DNA from: Eledone cirrhosa
Lineage: Eukaryota; Mollusca; Cephalopoda; Octopoda; Eledonidae
Length of the DNA: 64,000 nucleotides
Reading direction: 5' to 3'
Assembly (NCBI GenBank): GCA_964016885.1
Contig: OZ024747.1
Location: 9,145,783 to 9,209,782, forward strand
Within the stretch, counting starts at the first letter, position 1; every line of letters begins with the position of its first letter. Made by a program: the position numbers and the translations under genes. The notes beneath the pieces were generated by a model, which worked only from the letters and a program-made list of their open reading frames with translations, was not told the DNA's origin and searched no databases. Shown here piece after piece: positions 63,794 through 64,000 of the stretch.

Positions 63794-64000
63794 CTGGAAT
63801 ATAAAGGTGGGTAGATGTGATATAGTGTGTGGGTGTGTGAGACTGGGTGTTGTGTGTGTGTGTTTATGACAGTGTGTGTGTGAGGGAGACTGTGGGTGTT
63901 GTGTGGGTAGATGTGATATAGTCTGTCGGTGTGTGTATTTATGATAGTGTGTGTGAGGGAGAGTGTGTGTGTGTAGGGATATAATCTGTGGGTGTGTGTA

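Noticed and set aside
1..64000. A new multi-gene defence or metabolic system
   Set aside because: Only one host gene is present. Everything else that could be read is transposon debris or tandem repeat.

Overview
The window is animal nuclear DNA, most likely from a cephalopod mollusc and probably an octopod (inference). The reasons are very AT-rich introns, dense micro- and minisatellites, many copies of a tRNA-derived SINE ending in a conserved 3' block, and a LINE family whose long 3' tail ends in GAT/ATC triplets. No operons, prokaryotic genes or CRISPR arrays are present.

One gene fills almost the whole window on the minus strand. I read it as DNAAF9 (human C20orf194, Tetrahymena Shulin), a cytoplasmic factor that packages outer dynein arms for delivery to cilia. 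I assembled 37 coding exons of 23 to 188 nt between 63793 (5') and the stop codon at 624-626. They total about 3.35 kb, or about 1,114 residues; the human protein is roughly 1,180 as I recall. Every exon has AG/GT borders and every junction keeps the reading frame, except that one small exon of length 3n+1 between 42204 and 39768 was not found. The initiator exon lies upstream, beyond 64000. The best anchors are the conserved N-terminal blocks (63.8-38.7 kb), a P-loop-like segment near 14.0 kb, the TPGYT block (13.1-11.9 kb) and the C-terminal GWFFNG...LDQFLDQY block (1.6-0.62 kb).

The introns are filled with mobile-element debris and tandem arrays. Debris includes LINE 3' ends of at least three families (near 1.7, 2, 12, 26, 27.4, 35, 37, 39, 40.5, 49.3 and 59.5 kb), a decayed Penelope-like element (43.7-45.7 kb), about a dozen SINE copies, a piggyBac-like MITE in two copies (24.5 and 60.2 kb) and foldback elements (1.1, 38.1 and 43.2 kb). 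Arrays include 30-bp units at 17.2-18.5 kb, 61-bp units at 21.6-23.1 kb, 102-bp units at 41.2-42.2 kb, 74-bp units at 51.5-52.9 kb, about 3.6 kb at 55.1-58.8 kb, 49-bp units at 60.4-61.6 kb and 37-bp units at 62.2-63.4 kb. Long open frames inside these arrays are repeat artefacts.

The most notable observation is that several arrays can be traced to the sequence they grew from. Two start at exon/intron junctions of this gene (exon 17 with 61-bp units, exon 31 with 30-bp units). Others start inside transposons: a 37-bp Penelope-like coding segment, a 74-bp LINE coding segment, a 29-bp MITE end, a 61-bp CR1-like coding segment and a 112-bp LINE tail segment. The exon 17 array carries about 25 consensus splice donors and repeated 19-nt pseudoexons inside a functional intron.
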